64,000 bases of DNA from Apus apus (Eukaryota; Chordata; Aves; Apodiformes; Apodidae). Positions 1 through 42,793 of the stretch are shown here, one piece after another (the first letter of the stretch is position 1; every line of letters begins with the position of its first letter). A program made the translations under genes and the position numbers. The stretch spans positions 18,666,350-18,730,349 of the forward strand of contig NC_067286.1 in the NCBI RefSeq assembly GCF_020740795.1, in the 5' to 3' direction. Below the pieces are notes generated by a model. The model saw only the letters and a list, made by a program, of their open reading frames with translations, was not told where the DNA came from and did no database searches.

Positions 1-225
1 CCTGGTTGTCCTGCATGTGCTGCTTAATGACACTCGAGATTATCTGCTCCATCACCTTGCCCAGCAGACTGACAGGCCTGTAGTTCCCCAGATCCTCCTT
101 TCAGCCCTGCCTGTAGATGTTGGTCATGTTTTCCGATCTCCAGTCAACTGCGACTTCCCCAGTTACCCAGGACTGCTGGTAAATTATGGAAAGTGGCTTT
201 GATGAGCACTTCTGCCAGCTTCCTC
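1..225 (-). mobile_element. CR1 LINE fragment (reverse transcriptase part)
   Basis: On the minus strand this reads as CR1 reverse transcriptase, with the recognisable string GNYRPVSL followed by MEQIISSVIKQHMQDNQ. The copy is cut by the left edge of the window. Its other end fades near position 225, so that limit is approximate. It is a dead LINE fragment upstream of SLC25A22. Confidence 0.85.
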
Positions 226-918
226 AGTACAGGCAGGGGAACAGGTCAGTGCTGAACTGTGCGTATAACCTCACCTTCTTTTCTTCCTGTACCTGTTAGC
301 ACCATCACCAGCTGTTTACACATTCAGGGACCTTTCATTCTCAGGAATGCTTCTGGCCCTCAGGTAGTATCTCCTGAGCAGAACTGTCAGCCTGAAAGCC
401 ACCTTGTTGGATGTGAGATTCTGTGTGGTTTAGGAAATCTGCAGTTAAACAGCAAATTTCATTCCAGAGGCAAATAGCAAAGATACTTCCTCTGCTTCTG
501 GCTTGCCACCCAGTTGGTAGCTGGAAGGGGAGAGGGAAGAAAGTAGCTGAGTGCTGCTGAGTTGTCTGATAAAAGCATGGGACAACTGATTCCTAGGCTG
601 GAGGTGAGGAAGAGGAGACAGGAACACCTCCAGAAAGCTGAATGTTGTATGCGCTTCTGAAATTTTCTCTGGAGTCCAGATTTCTTTGTGTGGTGACTTC
701 TACCAGCTCTTGTTAAACAGTAGCAGAGAGAACCATTTCATGCAAACTTGGAGGCTCAGTGTTGTGCCAGTAGGCATTGAACTGGAGGAAGTGGTCCAAA
801 GAGCAAAGTCAGATCACTCCCAAGGGAAGTGGAGAGGTACTACTTGAAAGACAATGTTGGCACAAGGCTGAGTAGGGCTGTCCATTGGGCTAGGAAACAG
901 AGGCAGGATTATAACCAG
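226..918. other. Upstream flank or 5' intron of SLC25A22, nothing recognised
   Basis: I see no exon, RNA gene or clear repeat here. If SLC25A22 has its promoter and untranslated first exon further left, as the 5'UTR acceptor at 1914 implies, this is intronic. Confidence 0.4.
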
Positions 919-1496
919 TTGTGCTCATTTTGGCTGGGATAGAGTTAATTTTCTTCATAGTAGCTAGTATGGGGCTATATTTTGTGCTAAAACAGTGTTG
1001 ATAATGCAGAGATGTTTTAGTTACTGCTGAGCAGTTTTTACACAGAGTCAAGGCCTTTGCTGCTTGTCATACCACCCCACCAGTGAGTAGGGTGGGGATG
1101 AGCAAGCAGGTGGGAGGGGACACAGCTGGGATAGCTGGCCCCAGCTGACCAAAAGGATATTCCATACCATGTGACATCATGCTCAGCATGTAAAGCTGAG
1201 GAAAGAGGAAGGAAAGGGGGGACATTTGGAGAAATGCTGTTTTGTCTTAGGTATGATGAAGCCCTGCTTTTCTGGAGATGGCTGAACACCTGCCTGCCGT
1301 GGGGAAGTAGTGAATGAATTCCTTGTTTTGTTTTGCTTGTGTGCACGGCTTTTGCTTTACCTAATAAACTCATTTTATCTCAACCCAGAAGTTTTCTCAC
1401 TTTTATTCTTTTTATTTTCTTTCCCAATCCCATTGTGCATGGAGTAATCAAGTAGCTGTGTGGTGCTTAGTTGCCAGCTGGGATTAAACCATGACA
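919..1496 (+). mobile_element. Solo LTR of an avian endogenous retrovirus
   Basis: The block opens with TG followed by the motif TTGGCTGGGATAGAGTTAAT and closes near a CA at 1496. It carries an AATAAA near 1360, just before the phrase CTCATTTTATCTCAACCCA. This arrangement is typical of a family of solo LTRs widespread in neoavian genomes. No gag, pol or env sequence flanks it, so it looks like a recombined solo LTR fossil. I could not identify a clear target-site duplication, and the exact ends are approximate. It lies about 0.4 kb upstream of the start-codon exon of SLC25A22, on the same strand. Confidence 0.8.
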
Positions 1497-1913
1497 CCGC
1501 TGGAGGATCAGATTTTTGAAGACTGTTGAAGGGAAATGCTGCACAGGTCTTGTGATGGCAGTTGATTGATTGTGTTGGGGTGGCTAGGTGGACCTGCAGA
1601 GGGTTAGAGATATCCACATGGTACAGTGTGAAATGGTCCCTGGAGTTCAAGAGAGCTGTGATATGTTCTGCTGTCCTGGATGTTGGGCAGACCTTGTGCA
1701 CTGCTTGTGAACTGCCCTTCCTCACATGCTGCTGGAGCCTCATGACTCTGGCAGCTTTTCCCTTCATATGTGTTTTTACTCTGGAGCTGAGTCTGAGAAG
1801 AGCAGATGGTCCCTGGGTGGCTTCACCCTGCAGCCTACTCAGTATGACCTGAGATTCAGGACAAGTGTAACTGTCTCAACGTTGTCTTCTTGGTGTCTTC
1901 CCTTCTTTCCCAG
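1497..1913. other. Sequence between LTR and SLC25A22 start exon
   Basis: No gene or known repeat is recognised. The last 30 bases form a strong polypyrimidine tract ending in CAG at 1911-1913, the acceptor of the SLC25A22 start exon. Confidence 0.5.
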
Positions 1914-2009
1914 GAATAAACTGAAGTGAAAAACAAGTGACTGGAACAGAAATTAAGGAACAATTTGAAGAAACAGATTAATTTCCTAACAAGATCAAGT
2001 TTGATTTAA

Positions 2010-33494
<31,485 letters not shown>

Positions 33495-35945
33495 GTCCAG
33501 CACACCTGTGTTTGCCCCTTGCACCTTCTTCAGCACTGAATTCATCCCCATATTCATCATCCATGTCGACTGAGGTCAGAGGAACAGCACAAAGGGTTCG
33601 CGCAGGGATGCTGAGGGGACTTCGTCTCCAGACAAGCAAATGTAGGGAGGGAGAGAGTCCCTTTTCTGTCTTGGTCTGGAACCTGCTCCCTCCTGCTCCT
33701 TCCACGGACAACACCTAATTATGCATAATTTTTTTCTCTTTCCTTTTGTTTTTAAATTGTAATTCTTAATGACACTAGTAAGCACAGACTGGACTTGCAG
33801 ACCCAGAAATCTCATCCATCCCAGCCTTGGGGATGAAGGGGGCTGGGAAAGAAATAATTTGAACCCTCATCCACCCTTGTCCTCTTCTTTCTTCCTGGAG
33901 TTCCCAGCTATCTGAGGAGGAGCTGGAGGGGCATCTGTGTCCCCTCAGCTCCTCCTTGGCTCTGCTGGCCCTGGGTTGAGAGTGGGCAGTACACAAAGGG
34001 GCCTCATTTCATTGCTGCTGGAGGCATGGTGCAGGGGGTGCTGGATCTGGCAAGTTCCTTGGTCTGGAAACCTTCACTCCTCCCTTCTCCTTTTCTTAAA
34101 ACAAGTTGGACTTGGATTATCTTCTTGCAGATCAGAGGAAGGGCAAGGGAATCATTACTATTGATTTTGAAATAATTTTTGTTTTAAAGCAAAGGGATGT
34201 CCCTCCTAACTATGTGTCACAGGCACATGTGGATGAGGTGCAGAGATGAGATGTCTGCTCTCTAGGGATCATGTCTGTGGAATCACACAAATGTCTGAAG
34301 GTGCTTCAGTGCTTGGCTACAGGCTGGGGAGAGAAAGGAACTTGGGATCAAGTTGTTTGTTTTGGGTTTTGGGTTTTTTGTTTTTTGGTTTGTTTTTCTT
34401 TTAATGCAGGGGTTGTGGGGAGAGAAAACCAAACAAGAAACCACTTACATTCCTTCAGCTTCTCCACCCCTAGGATGATAAAGTAGTGGCCACAGGTGTA
34501 GACTAGCTTATTTTTAATTTTTTAATATTTTTTTTTTACCAACCTCTTGGAAGCTGCACAAGAAATGTGACACCTGTGTGTGCTCACCTTGCAAGGTGAA
34601 AACACAAGGTCTGGTTGTGCTTTGATGTTTGACTTGGGCTTGTTTGGAGCCAGGTGGTGTTGAAGAGGCTGAGGTTTCTCACACCCTGAGCAAGGAGCTA
34701 TTTGTGTGTACATGATTACTGGGTCAAGTCGTCTGGATCATGAAAACTTGTCATCCTGCTTGCTTTGAGGTGGTGATCATTGTTGGGTGGCAGGGGGCAA
34801 ATACACACCTACATCTGCTCTGTCGAAAGGACACTGCCCCAGCTAACATTGCTTGTCAGAAGACTTCTTGATTGAGTGCTCTCTTGGGCTGTGTAATGAA
34901 TTCTAGTTTAACTGTTCTGAAGTGTGGTGATCTCCATTATTTATTCTATTTGGTGCAATCCACCTGACTTTGGTGTTTAAATTAAATTGGTCAAATTCAC
35001 TTTTCATTCCTTCTTTTGGCTTTGTTCTCCAGGCACTTGCTTGTTGTTTGTGTTTGAAATGTATATTTAAATTAATTTTTTAAAAAATCTCTGTTTTTAA
35101 TGTTTAAAAGAGAACCACCTCTGTATCAGTCTTCTTTTTCAAAACCTATATGTTGAGGGCCTTCTTCCTTGGTGCATTCTTTTCCTCTTAGAAAAAGTTG
35201 TTCTGTGTCTGATTTGTTACTTTGTCACTTTGCATACGTAAGTCATTTTCTTTCTTTTTCTTTTTTCTTAGTGATTTCTCTGTGTATCTGGGAAAGAATC
35301 TGTGCAAAGATGATGATAGATGTCTGTGCTGTGTATAGCGCCGTGATGCTGCTCTTGCTCTGAATTTCCCTTGAGTGGATTAAAAGAGAGAGATTTTTAT
35401 ATATATATTTTAAAGACGCACTGTTCCTCGCTGCTTCATGATTTACAAGGAGGGGCCCCAAAAGAAACATTGCTGATAGAAACCTCACTACTTCTGCTTG
35501 CCTTTCTCCCTGCAAGAATTTCCCCCTAAAGCTGGGTGACTTGCAGCTTCAGGGGGTCTTATGGAATGCAAATTTGTATTGTGGGGTTATATTTGGAAGA
35601 AGTGAAGGGCTGAGGTTCAGGGAAAGCTCTCCTAGTCCTATCATATGCTCTTAAAAATGTCTTCGTAAAGCTGAACCTCCTGAAATCTCCAGCTCTTCCA
35701 CCGTGTTGCAGCTGGTGACCTGAATGGGGCTGCTTGCATATGGCCCTGAGTTAGAACATGCAGAGGTGGCAGGGAGTAGTGGCAGTGGTCCTGTGGGAGT
35801 CCCCCAGGCAGGCAGGGTGCTTCTGGCCAAAAAAAGACGAGTTTAAAATGGGAGAATTCCCTTCTGCTTCAAATATCACCAACTAACATAAACCTCTGAG
35901 CGTTGCTTGCAGTATTATGGAATAAAAGTAAATAAATACACTTAA
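33495..35945 (+). other. SLC25A22: 3' untranslated region of SLC25A22
   Basis: The stop TAA lies at 33492-33494. The next good polyadenylation signals are the AATAAA pair at 35921-35936, so the 3'UTR is inferred to be about 2.4 kb, unless an earlier site is used in the AT-rich stretch near 35050-35110. No other coding region is seen. Confidence 0.65.
35921..35936 (+). terminator. SLC25A22: Polyadenylation signals of SLC25A22
   Basis: Two AATAAA hexamers, at 35921-35926 and 35931-35936, are the first clear pair after the stop codon. The assignment is inferred from position. Confidence 0.55.
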
Positions 35946-36247
35946 GAGAAATACACCTCTGCTCCCCTTGCTGTGAGTGCCACTTGTCCCCAGGGCAGAG
36001 GACAATATGGGGTCAACTTCTTCTGCATTCTGTCTTATCCCTCTGGAATAGGGTCATCCTCTGATCCCAGGCCCTTTTCAGTATCTTGTCCCCTCTTGGC
36101 TCTGTGCCTTTTTCCTACCCTGACCATGACTGTTGTGGCTTCAGTTTTTTGGGGTTTGTGGTGCTTAACTGCCCTTTGGGTTGAGATGCCATATGCCCCT
36201 GTTATGGGATTGGCCAGGTGGATCTTTTTGGGCTGATGGAATTCTGT
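35946..36247. other. Intergenic, nothing recognised
   Basis: Short spacer between the inferred 3' end of SLC25A22 and the tandem array. No features are supported. Confidence 0.5.
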
Positions 36248-36975
36248 GGAACTCAGTGAGGAAATTTCCTAAAGCCCTGAGGGAAAATTCCTACAAAACA
36301 ACAGGGAAATACCCTAGAAATAGGGGAATTCATGGACAGCAAAGGGAAACCATCCTAGGCGACTACAGTAAAATACTCTGGAAAAAACAAAGGGGAAATT
36401 TACCGTAAGAGAATGTAGGAATTTCCTTGAGAGCACTAGGAGGAAATCCTTGAAAGCAAAGGAGGAAGTATTCTGGAAATTTGTAGAAAACAATGTGAGA
36501 ACTTCATAGAAGTGGCGATGACCTAGAAATGAACGGAGGAAAACTCCTCAAATACTGGGAAAATCCTGAAAAGCAGAAGTGTCATTCCTTAGGAAAGTAA
36601 ATTTCCTAGAGGGGTGGTTTCCCAGAAAGCAAAGGAGGAATTGCTGGAAATCAAAAGGGAAATACCCTTGACAGGAAGAATGAGATTTCTTTGGAAATAA
36701 TTTCTTGCTTCCCAGGGAGACATGGGGAAATTTTCTAGAAGGCAATGGAGGTCTCTAGAAATCAACATGGAAATTTCCCAGGAAGCAAGGGAGGAATATC
36801 CTGCAAAGGAACAAGGAAATTTTCTGGAAAGCAGTAGTGGGATTTCTTAGGAAGGGTGGGGAAATTACCTGGAAAACAAGGGGCAATGTCCTGCTAATCC
36901 ATGCAGGAGCTCCTAGTAAGCATGAGAGAGAAGTTCCTGTAAAGAAGGAGAAATTTCCCCAAAAGTAAAAAGCAC
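36248..36975. repeat. Degenerate GGAA/TTCC-rich minisatellite upstream of IRF7
   Basis: The block repeats a diverged unit of about 22-24 bases resembling GGAAATTTCCTGGAAAGCAA, with about thirty units by eye. Spacing is irregular, and some units are merged or inverted because the core GGAAATTTCC is a palindrome. Examples are GAGGAAATTTCCTAAAGC at the start, GGAAATCCTTGAAAGCAAAG near 36442 and GGGGAAATTACCTGGAAAAC near 36870. There is no coding potential. It ends about 1.3 kb before the IRF7 start codon. Confidence 0.85.
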
Positions 36976-37539
36976 AGGGGAAAGAAGCATATCCTGTGCT
37001 TCAGCCCCAGTGACCACCACTCTAGTGCTTGCCTGGGTAATAAATTTGTAAAACTCCTGCAAATCTCAGCATTTTTTGGTTTCTTTTACTGCTCCCCACA
37101 GAGCTCAAATGGGCTCAAGGAAGACCAACAAGGATGAGCACTTGGGCTGTACAAGACCTGTCTGATATCATGCTTATTTGCTAATTTTCCCCTTATTTAG
37201 TGCAAAATTCTACATAACCCACACTGCAGTGGTCTGAGGCACAGGATGACCATTTTAAGTCTTGAATGGCTGTGCCCAAGAGCTGTGTTACTGGAAACCA
37301 GCTGTAGCCCCATCTGGGCACTGCTACCCTTTCTGGGGTGGGAGCAGGTGCTGCTGCCCTCCACTGACCGCCAGCACCCCCTTCCCACCTCTGCCTTCTC
37401 CCCCCTTTGCTTCTGGCATGCCTGGTGGAGACCCACACAGAATTCCTCCCTGTGTAAGGCTGGTGTGGGCCCTGAAACATACAGGGCTGATGCACGAGCT
37501 TGGGGTTGATTTTCCTCCTCTTTTTCAAGTGTTTTTCTT
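36976..37539. other. Intergenic upstream of the IRF7 CpG island
   Basis: No exon with homology is recognised. Open frames on both strands here look like chance frames in GC-rich DNA. Confidence 0.45.
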
Positions 37540-37813
37540 TAGCCGGTAACGGCGCTGCCTCCCGCAGGTCAGCCGGGCCGGGGGCTGCCCCGACGCCAGG
37601 GTGGGGCGCTGGAAGCAGCGCCGCAGGAGGGCCCCGACTTGCTGAGCAGATGGAGGGCCAGAAAACCGGCTCCTGGCTGTGAGGAGCACGGCTGGCACCT
37701 CCCGGGGGCAATTCTCATTGCATTTTTCTAATCGCAGACCCATAGCGTAGAAACAAAAGCTGCCTGCGAGAAAAAAGGATTAAAACAAATATGCTAAATA
37801 CATAACTAAGGCA

Positions 37814-37823
37814 GGGGCTTTCC
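37814..37823 (+). promoter_or_regulatory. Kappa-B-like site
   Basis: GGGGCTTTCC fits the NF-kappa-B consensus GGGRNNYYCC exactly and lies about 0.47 kb before the IRF7 start codon. A ten-base match can be chance, so its function is an inference. Confidence 0.4.
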
Positions 37824-38167
37824 AGCCCCGAGGCCGAACCCACAGCCGGGAAGTCTCGGCAGCGGCAGGTGGAGCTGCTCTCGGGCCAAGCCCCAGTGCT
37901 CGGGGGTTCCTGCCTTCCTGCCCTTGGCTCTTTGCACCCCGCGGTGTCTGATCCTTTGAGGAGCCGCTTCAGCGCGGGGTCGTGGGCGCTTCGCCCCGCA
38001 GCTGTGGGCCGGATCCAGCCCCGCCAGGGCCTGTGTCCCACGCCCGTGCGGGGCAAGGTTTAAATCTGGGTGAATATAAATACACGTAACATGACCAGCC
38101 TCGGGTTTGCGGGCTCCGCAGCCGCCCCCGCAGGTCCCGCCCGGGCGCGTCACCCGCGCGGGGCGGC

Positions 38168-38180
38168 ACTTTCACTTTCG
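38168..38180 (-). promoter_or_regulatory. IRF7: Interferon-stimulated response element (ISRE)
   Basis: ACTTTCACTTTCG, read on the minus strand, contains GAAAGTGAAA, a perfect GAAANNGAAA site for IRF dimers and ISGF3. It lies about 115 bases before the IRF7 ATG. This matches the known interferon inducibility of IRF7 and suggests feedback by IRF7 itself. Confidence 0.8.
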
Positions 38181-38187
38181 GAAGCGT

Positions 38188-38193
38188 CACGTG
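38188..38193. promoter_or_regulatory. E-box CACGTG
   Basis: A palindromic CACGTG lies eight bases beyond the ISRE. It could bind bHLH-zip factors such as USF. This is motif-level evidence only. Confidence 0.35.
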
Positions 38194-38293
38194 GTTTCCA
38201 GGAACCCGGGCGGCTCTCGGGGCCGGGCGGGACGTGGCTGCGCCCCGAGCCGAGCCCGTCCCCGGCACCGGCTCCTGCGGCCACCGCCGCGCC

Positions 38294-41200
38294 ATGGCAG
38301 CCCTGCGGAGCGAGGGGTAAGCAGCACTCCAGCCCCCCCACCCCCAGGCCCTCTCTGGGTCACCATTCCCTGGCCGCCCTGGTCCATCTACTCCTCCCCC
38401 ACCCCACCCCGGTGACGGCTCCGCGCCCACAGGGACGCCCAGAAGCTGCGGTTCGGACCCTGGCTGGTGAGCGCCGTCAACAGCGGAAAATACCCTGGGC
38501 TGTGCTGGACAGACCCGGCCCAGGGCATCTTCCGCGTCCCCTGGAAGCACAATGCGAGGAAGGATGTCACCAGCAGTGACCTGGAGATCTTCAAGGTGGG
38601 TGGAATGAGGTGGGTTACCATCAGCAAATTTGAGGTCTTCAAGGTGGGTAGGATGGGAGCTGACCAGCAGTAGTGACCTCAAGGTCTTCAAGGTGAGTGG
38701 GATGGGGGGTGACAAGCAGCAACCTTGAGGTTGTTGAGGTGGGAACTGGTGAGCAGGAGGGAGACCAGGCACCCCTGACATTTCTAGGCTCATGGAGGTG
38801 GGATACCCATGCTCACCCCACCCTGCACCTCCTCCAGGCCTGGGCAAAGGCGAGTGGGCGATACGAGGGGTGCCCTGAAGACCCGGCCAAGTGGAAGACC
38901 AATTTCCGCTGTGCTCTGAGGAGCACCCGCATGTTTGTGCTGCTAGATGACCACTCCAAGTCTGGTGATGACCCACACAAGGTCTTTGCCATCGACCCAG
39001 GTGAGCCATGAGGCTTGTGGGGTGTGGTGGTGGACCAGGCAATCTTGGAGCACCTGGCTCATGCTGCTCGCTTTCCAGTTGCCCTCTGGCACAGTGAGGA
39101 GGGAGATTTCAGCAGCCGTGATCCTGTGGTGGACCAGCAGCCACTGCACCAGCAGCTGCAGGTAAGAGGGTGGGCATCATGGGCTTGGAGTACTCCCAAG
39201 ATGGAGCTCAGCATTTGGCCAAAATATGGGGCAGGGGGATGTTGAGTTCCCCCCATTCCCAGCAATAAGACCCTGTCCTGATTCCCTCTGCAGCTGGAGC
39301 TTGTCTCCCAAGACATGGGCCCAGAAACCATCCCCCCAGGTAGGCACTGGTCCCCCAGTTCTTTTGGGAACACACCCTGGTATCTTGGGCCAGTTTTAGA
39401 GTTATGTGACCTCCCGTATGCTGTACCTCCCCTCAGGCAGCAGTGACCCCACACAGCCCCCAGTGCTGATGGACATGGAGGAGTTGCAGCGGGTGCTGAA
39501 GCAGTGTGGCATCTCTGCCCATGATGTTGCTCCCCATAACGCTTCCTGGGAACCTGCAGGTGAGACAGGCCCTGCTTGTGAGGTGCAGGGTGGGCGACAC
39601 CATGGGTGTGTAACCTTAACCCCTCCCCACTGGTAATTTCTCTACAGGGGATGTCCCGCCCCGGGATACCATGCTCCAGCCTCAGCCAAACTCCAGCCAA
39701 AACAATTGCCTCCCCCCACTGGCATTTCACCAATGGGTACCCATGGTGGAACAGCCACCCTTGGGCACCAACAGTCCCCTCAACACCATGCTGCTGCAGG
39801 AGCACGGTGGGTGCTGTGGGGCAGGATTCAGCCCTGGGCATGGGAATGCCATAATGGGGTGGGATGAGGCTGGGGTGCTGCCATGTGCACTCCATGCCAA
39901 AGCAACCTCCACCCCACTGCACCCCAAGTCACAATGCTGATGCTGCCCATCTGCCACCACAGAGGCCACGCCACTGCCATGCCACCCGCTAGAGGGCACA
40001 GTCCCCGTGCTGTCCACAGGGGAGGTGATGCTCCTTGCTCCTGCTGCCAGCCCTGCACCACCGCCCCCTCTGCCAGAGCGTAACGCAGGTGAGGGTTATT
40101 GGTTATTTATAGCAATCATTAATAATTGTAATTATTAGTAACAAATATTGTATATAATTATTAAGTTATTAATACTTGGAGGGAGGTGCTTTGGGTTTGG
40201 GGGAGTGCAGCTGCTGATTACTGCCTGGTGCAGATGGCATCATCCCCCTCCTGGACATCAGCATCTACTACCGGGGAAAGCTCTTCCACCAGGAAGAGGT
40301 GGAGGACAGCCGGTGCCTGCTGGCATACCAGACGATCGACCCAGCGCTGGCCCTGCGCCCTGGCCACCTGGTGCGCTTCCCCAGCCCCGCCGAGCTGGCT
40401 GATGGCAAACAGCGGCAGTACACTGAGGAGCTGCTGAGCATCGCAGGGCTGCAGCTGGAGCAACGCTCCCACAAGCTCTTTGCCACCCGCCTCAAGAAGT
40501 GCAAGATCTTCTGGGCCCTGTCCCAGCAGTTTGAGGGTGTTGGAGACCCCCCATCCAATGAGCTCCGCCGGGACCAGGAAACCTCCATCTTTGACTTCAA
40601 TGAATTTTGCTCAGGTTGGAAGGGGTGTTATATGTCATTGGCATCCCTTTCTCCTCCCCAACCCACCCCTGGCATCTTAGTTTTCTGGCTTGTGGGAGCC
40701 AGCTCCAGATGTCACAAGCATCTGAATTTTCCCAGCCCCCCTCTGTGTTCTCCAGGCTTATCCTAAAACTGAATCCTGTTTCCCCTTCCAGAGCTGAGGG
40801 ACTTCCGCAACAGGCAAAGGCAGCAGTCTCCAGACTTCACCATCTATCTCTGCTTCGGGCAGTCCTTCTCCAAGGCCAAGTCCAAGGAGTCCAAGCTCAT
40901 CCTAGTCAAGGTGCGGCGGCAACACCCACCACTGCACTACCACTGCCCAGGAAGGGGGAGACTCTTGGGGACCAGAGGAGATAGGTGCCCAGGGAAGGGG
41001 ATCCTCAGGGCCTGGGAGAGATGAGGGTGTGGATGTCCAAGGGGAGACTCTTGTGATCCGGGGAGAAGGGAGGCAGATCTGATTGCCCAAGGAGGGGGAC
41101 CCCCAGGGGCTGGGGGATCTGGGTGCCTGATGAGGGGGTACCCTTGGGATTCAGGGGAGATAGGAGTTCCTCAGGGTCTGGGAAGAGGGACCATCGGGTC

Positions 41201-41763
41201 AGTGCAGATGAGTGCCTGGGTGCCCAAAGATGTCCAGTGGAGATGGGGGTCTGGATGCCCAAGGGACAGGATGCGCAGGGGCTTGGGGATGGGGAGGGGC
41301 TGGGTACCCAGGGAAGGAAACCTTGGGAAGCAGAGAAAATATAGAGAGGCAGGTGCCTCAGGAGGGTACTCTTGGGGGCCAGGAGTCTAGGGGTGGCCAC
41401 TCTAGACAGGGAGTAGCTGCCTGGGTATGGGGACCTTTGGTGGCTGGGCAGGATGGGGTGGGAGGCAGCTGCTCAGGGATGGGGCTCCTCAGGGGCTAGG
41501 GGAGTACAGATCCTCCTGCACCCCTCTTTCCTCCACTGGGGCCATGCAGAGAATTGCAGCCACATTGAGCAGCTGCCCCTAACCCTGCCTGTAACCCTGA
41601 TTGTTTGCTGCCACAGCTGGTGCCCAAGTTCTGTGAATACTGGTACGAGCAGGTGCTGCGGGAGGGAGCATCCTCCCTCGACAGTGGTACTGTCAGCCTG
41701 CAGCTCTCCGACTCCTTCAGCCTCTTCGAGCTCATCGAGCAGTGTGACATGCAGGTGGACTGA
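38294..41763 (+). CDS. IRF7: Interferon regulatory factor 7 (IRF7), complete coding region in 11 exons
   Basis: Transcription factor that, after phosphorylation downstream of RNA or TLR sensors, enters the nucleus and induces type I interferon. Coding exons: 38294-38316, 38433-38595, 38838-39000, 39079-39161, 39294-39339, 39437-39559, 39648-39806, 39963-40088, 40234-40614, 40792-40910, 41617-41763. All are GT-AG with consistent phases, giving 1533 nt and 510 residues; chicken IRF7 is close to 490 by recall. The DNA-binding domain (about 9-117) shows its five Trp: FGPW, GLCW, VPWKHNARKD, AWAK, KWKTNFRCALRST. A variable Pro/Gln-rich linker follows (118-296). The IRF-association domain (about 297-480) contains DISIYYRGKL, ATRLKKCKIFWALS, SPDFTIYLCFGQ and KLILVKLVPKFCEYWYEQ. 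The C-terminal Ser-rich stretch SSLDSGTVSLQLSDSF is the probable TBK1/IKK-epsilon target. Birds lack IRF3, so this gene carries both roles. It looks intact. Confidence 0.97.
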
Positions 41764-42793
41764 CTCCCACCCACCCTGCTCCCCGTGGCCCCCTGGAACA
41801 GGGGACCAGCCAGTGGAGGATCACCAGGCATCAGGGGATGCACAAATCAGCATCCCCCCAGGACCATTCCTCCTCTGCTCCCCCCACCCCAAGGACAGCT
41901 TCACCAGGCCATGCTGGAGCCGACGCTGCCGTTCCCCTCCATCAGCTCTTAATGTCTGTTTTGTGGAGCGTGGTCATTTACAGATTTATTTTCATGTTTT
42001 CTAAGTTTAAATATATAGAAAGGTATATAAAGGTACTTCCTGCTTGTTGATGTTGCTGGGACATCTGCCCCCACTATCAGTCTGAGACCTTCAAGCCTTC
42101 CCATCTGCCAAAACCATGGGGGTCTGTGGTCAGCTTTGTCCCTGCAAAGCCCCTGCTGGCAGTGGGCTCGTACCAAAGTGCTTGGCAGCAGCTCCCCCTT
42201 ATATTTCTGTGAGTGAGGTTACTTCTCACGTGTGAAGGAATGCATTTATTGGTGCATTTATTTCCATGCATTGAGGCTGCAAACATGACTTTAACATGAC
42301 TTGTCATGCAGTCAAAGCGTGTTAAGGACAGCTTGACTTTGGCTAAACAAAAAAAAAATATTATTTCTTTGGTGAGCACCTCCCCACTGGCCCAGAGTTA
42401 CTTACTTGAGATGTTCTGGAAAAATATGGCAGTAACTACAACATGAAGTATCCAGCACTCAGCTCTCAGGTGCAGGGGTGGTGGTGTATCAGGAAGGAGC
42501 ATGGTAACCAGAATGCTGCCTGAAGATGGCGTGTCAACTCCCCAGGCTGGAAGCCACTGCACCCTGTTATTTCAGGAGTGAGGGGAGAGCATGAGCCAGG
42601 CCATCAGTGTTGGACTGTGGGCAAGGGGAGGTAGGCGTCATCTTACCTGCTGATTGACATCAATGTTGCTGGGCCTGAAGATGCTGGTCCCATAGCTTGT
42701 TATGTAACAGTGAGCAGAGGGCTGCACCAGGGGCTCCACCAGCTGCCTGGACACTGTAGTGATGGGGGGGACACCATCAGCACCTCAACTCCA
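41764..42793 (+). other. IRF7 3' untranslated region and spacer
   Basis: There is no canonical AATAAA on the plus strand near the stop. A variant AATATA at 42010-42015 may serve, giving a 3'UTR of about 0.27 kb. On the minus strand two AATAAA copies (42245-42250 and 42257-42262) point the other way and could have served the ROCO gene to the right. Nothing else is recognised. Confidence 0.5.

Larger units (their letters stand above)
37540..38335. promoter_or_regulatory. IRF7: CpG island at the IRF7 5' end
   Basis: CpG-rich and GC-rich sequence that contrasts with its surroundings. It covers the upstream region and first coding exon of IRF7, so it is taken as the promoter. A TATA-like TATAAATA lies at 38075-38082; whether it sets the transcription start is unknown. 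Confidence 0.75.

Noticed and set aside
36248-36975. CRISPR-like reading of the tandem array
   Set aside because: Units are diverged and irregular with no constant repeat and spacer sizes, and the genome is a vertebrate one.
37193-37711. Possible upstream gene or divergent first exon before IRF7 (172-residue minus frame)
   Set aside because: GC-rich shadow frames on both strands. No homology or convincing start, although a noncoding first exon of IRF7 in the CpG island cannot be excluded.
37969-39042. 357-residue minus-strand open frame over the IRF7 5' end
   Set aside because: It lies antisense to verified IRF7 exons in GC-rich DNA, where stops are rare. It has no domain and a low-complexity Pro/Gly/Arg composition.
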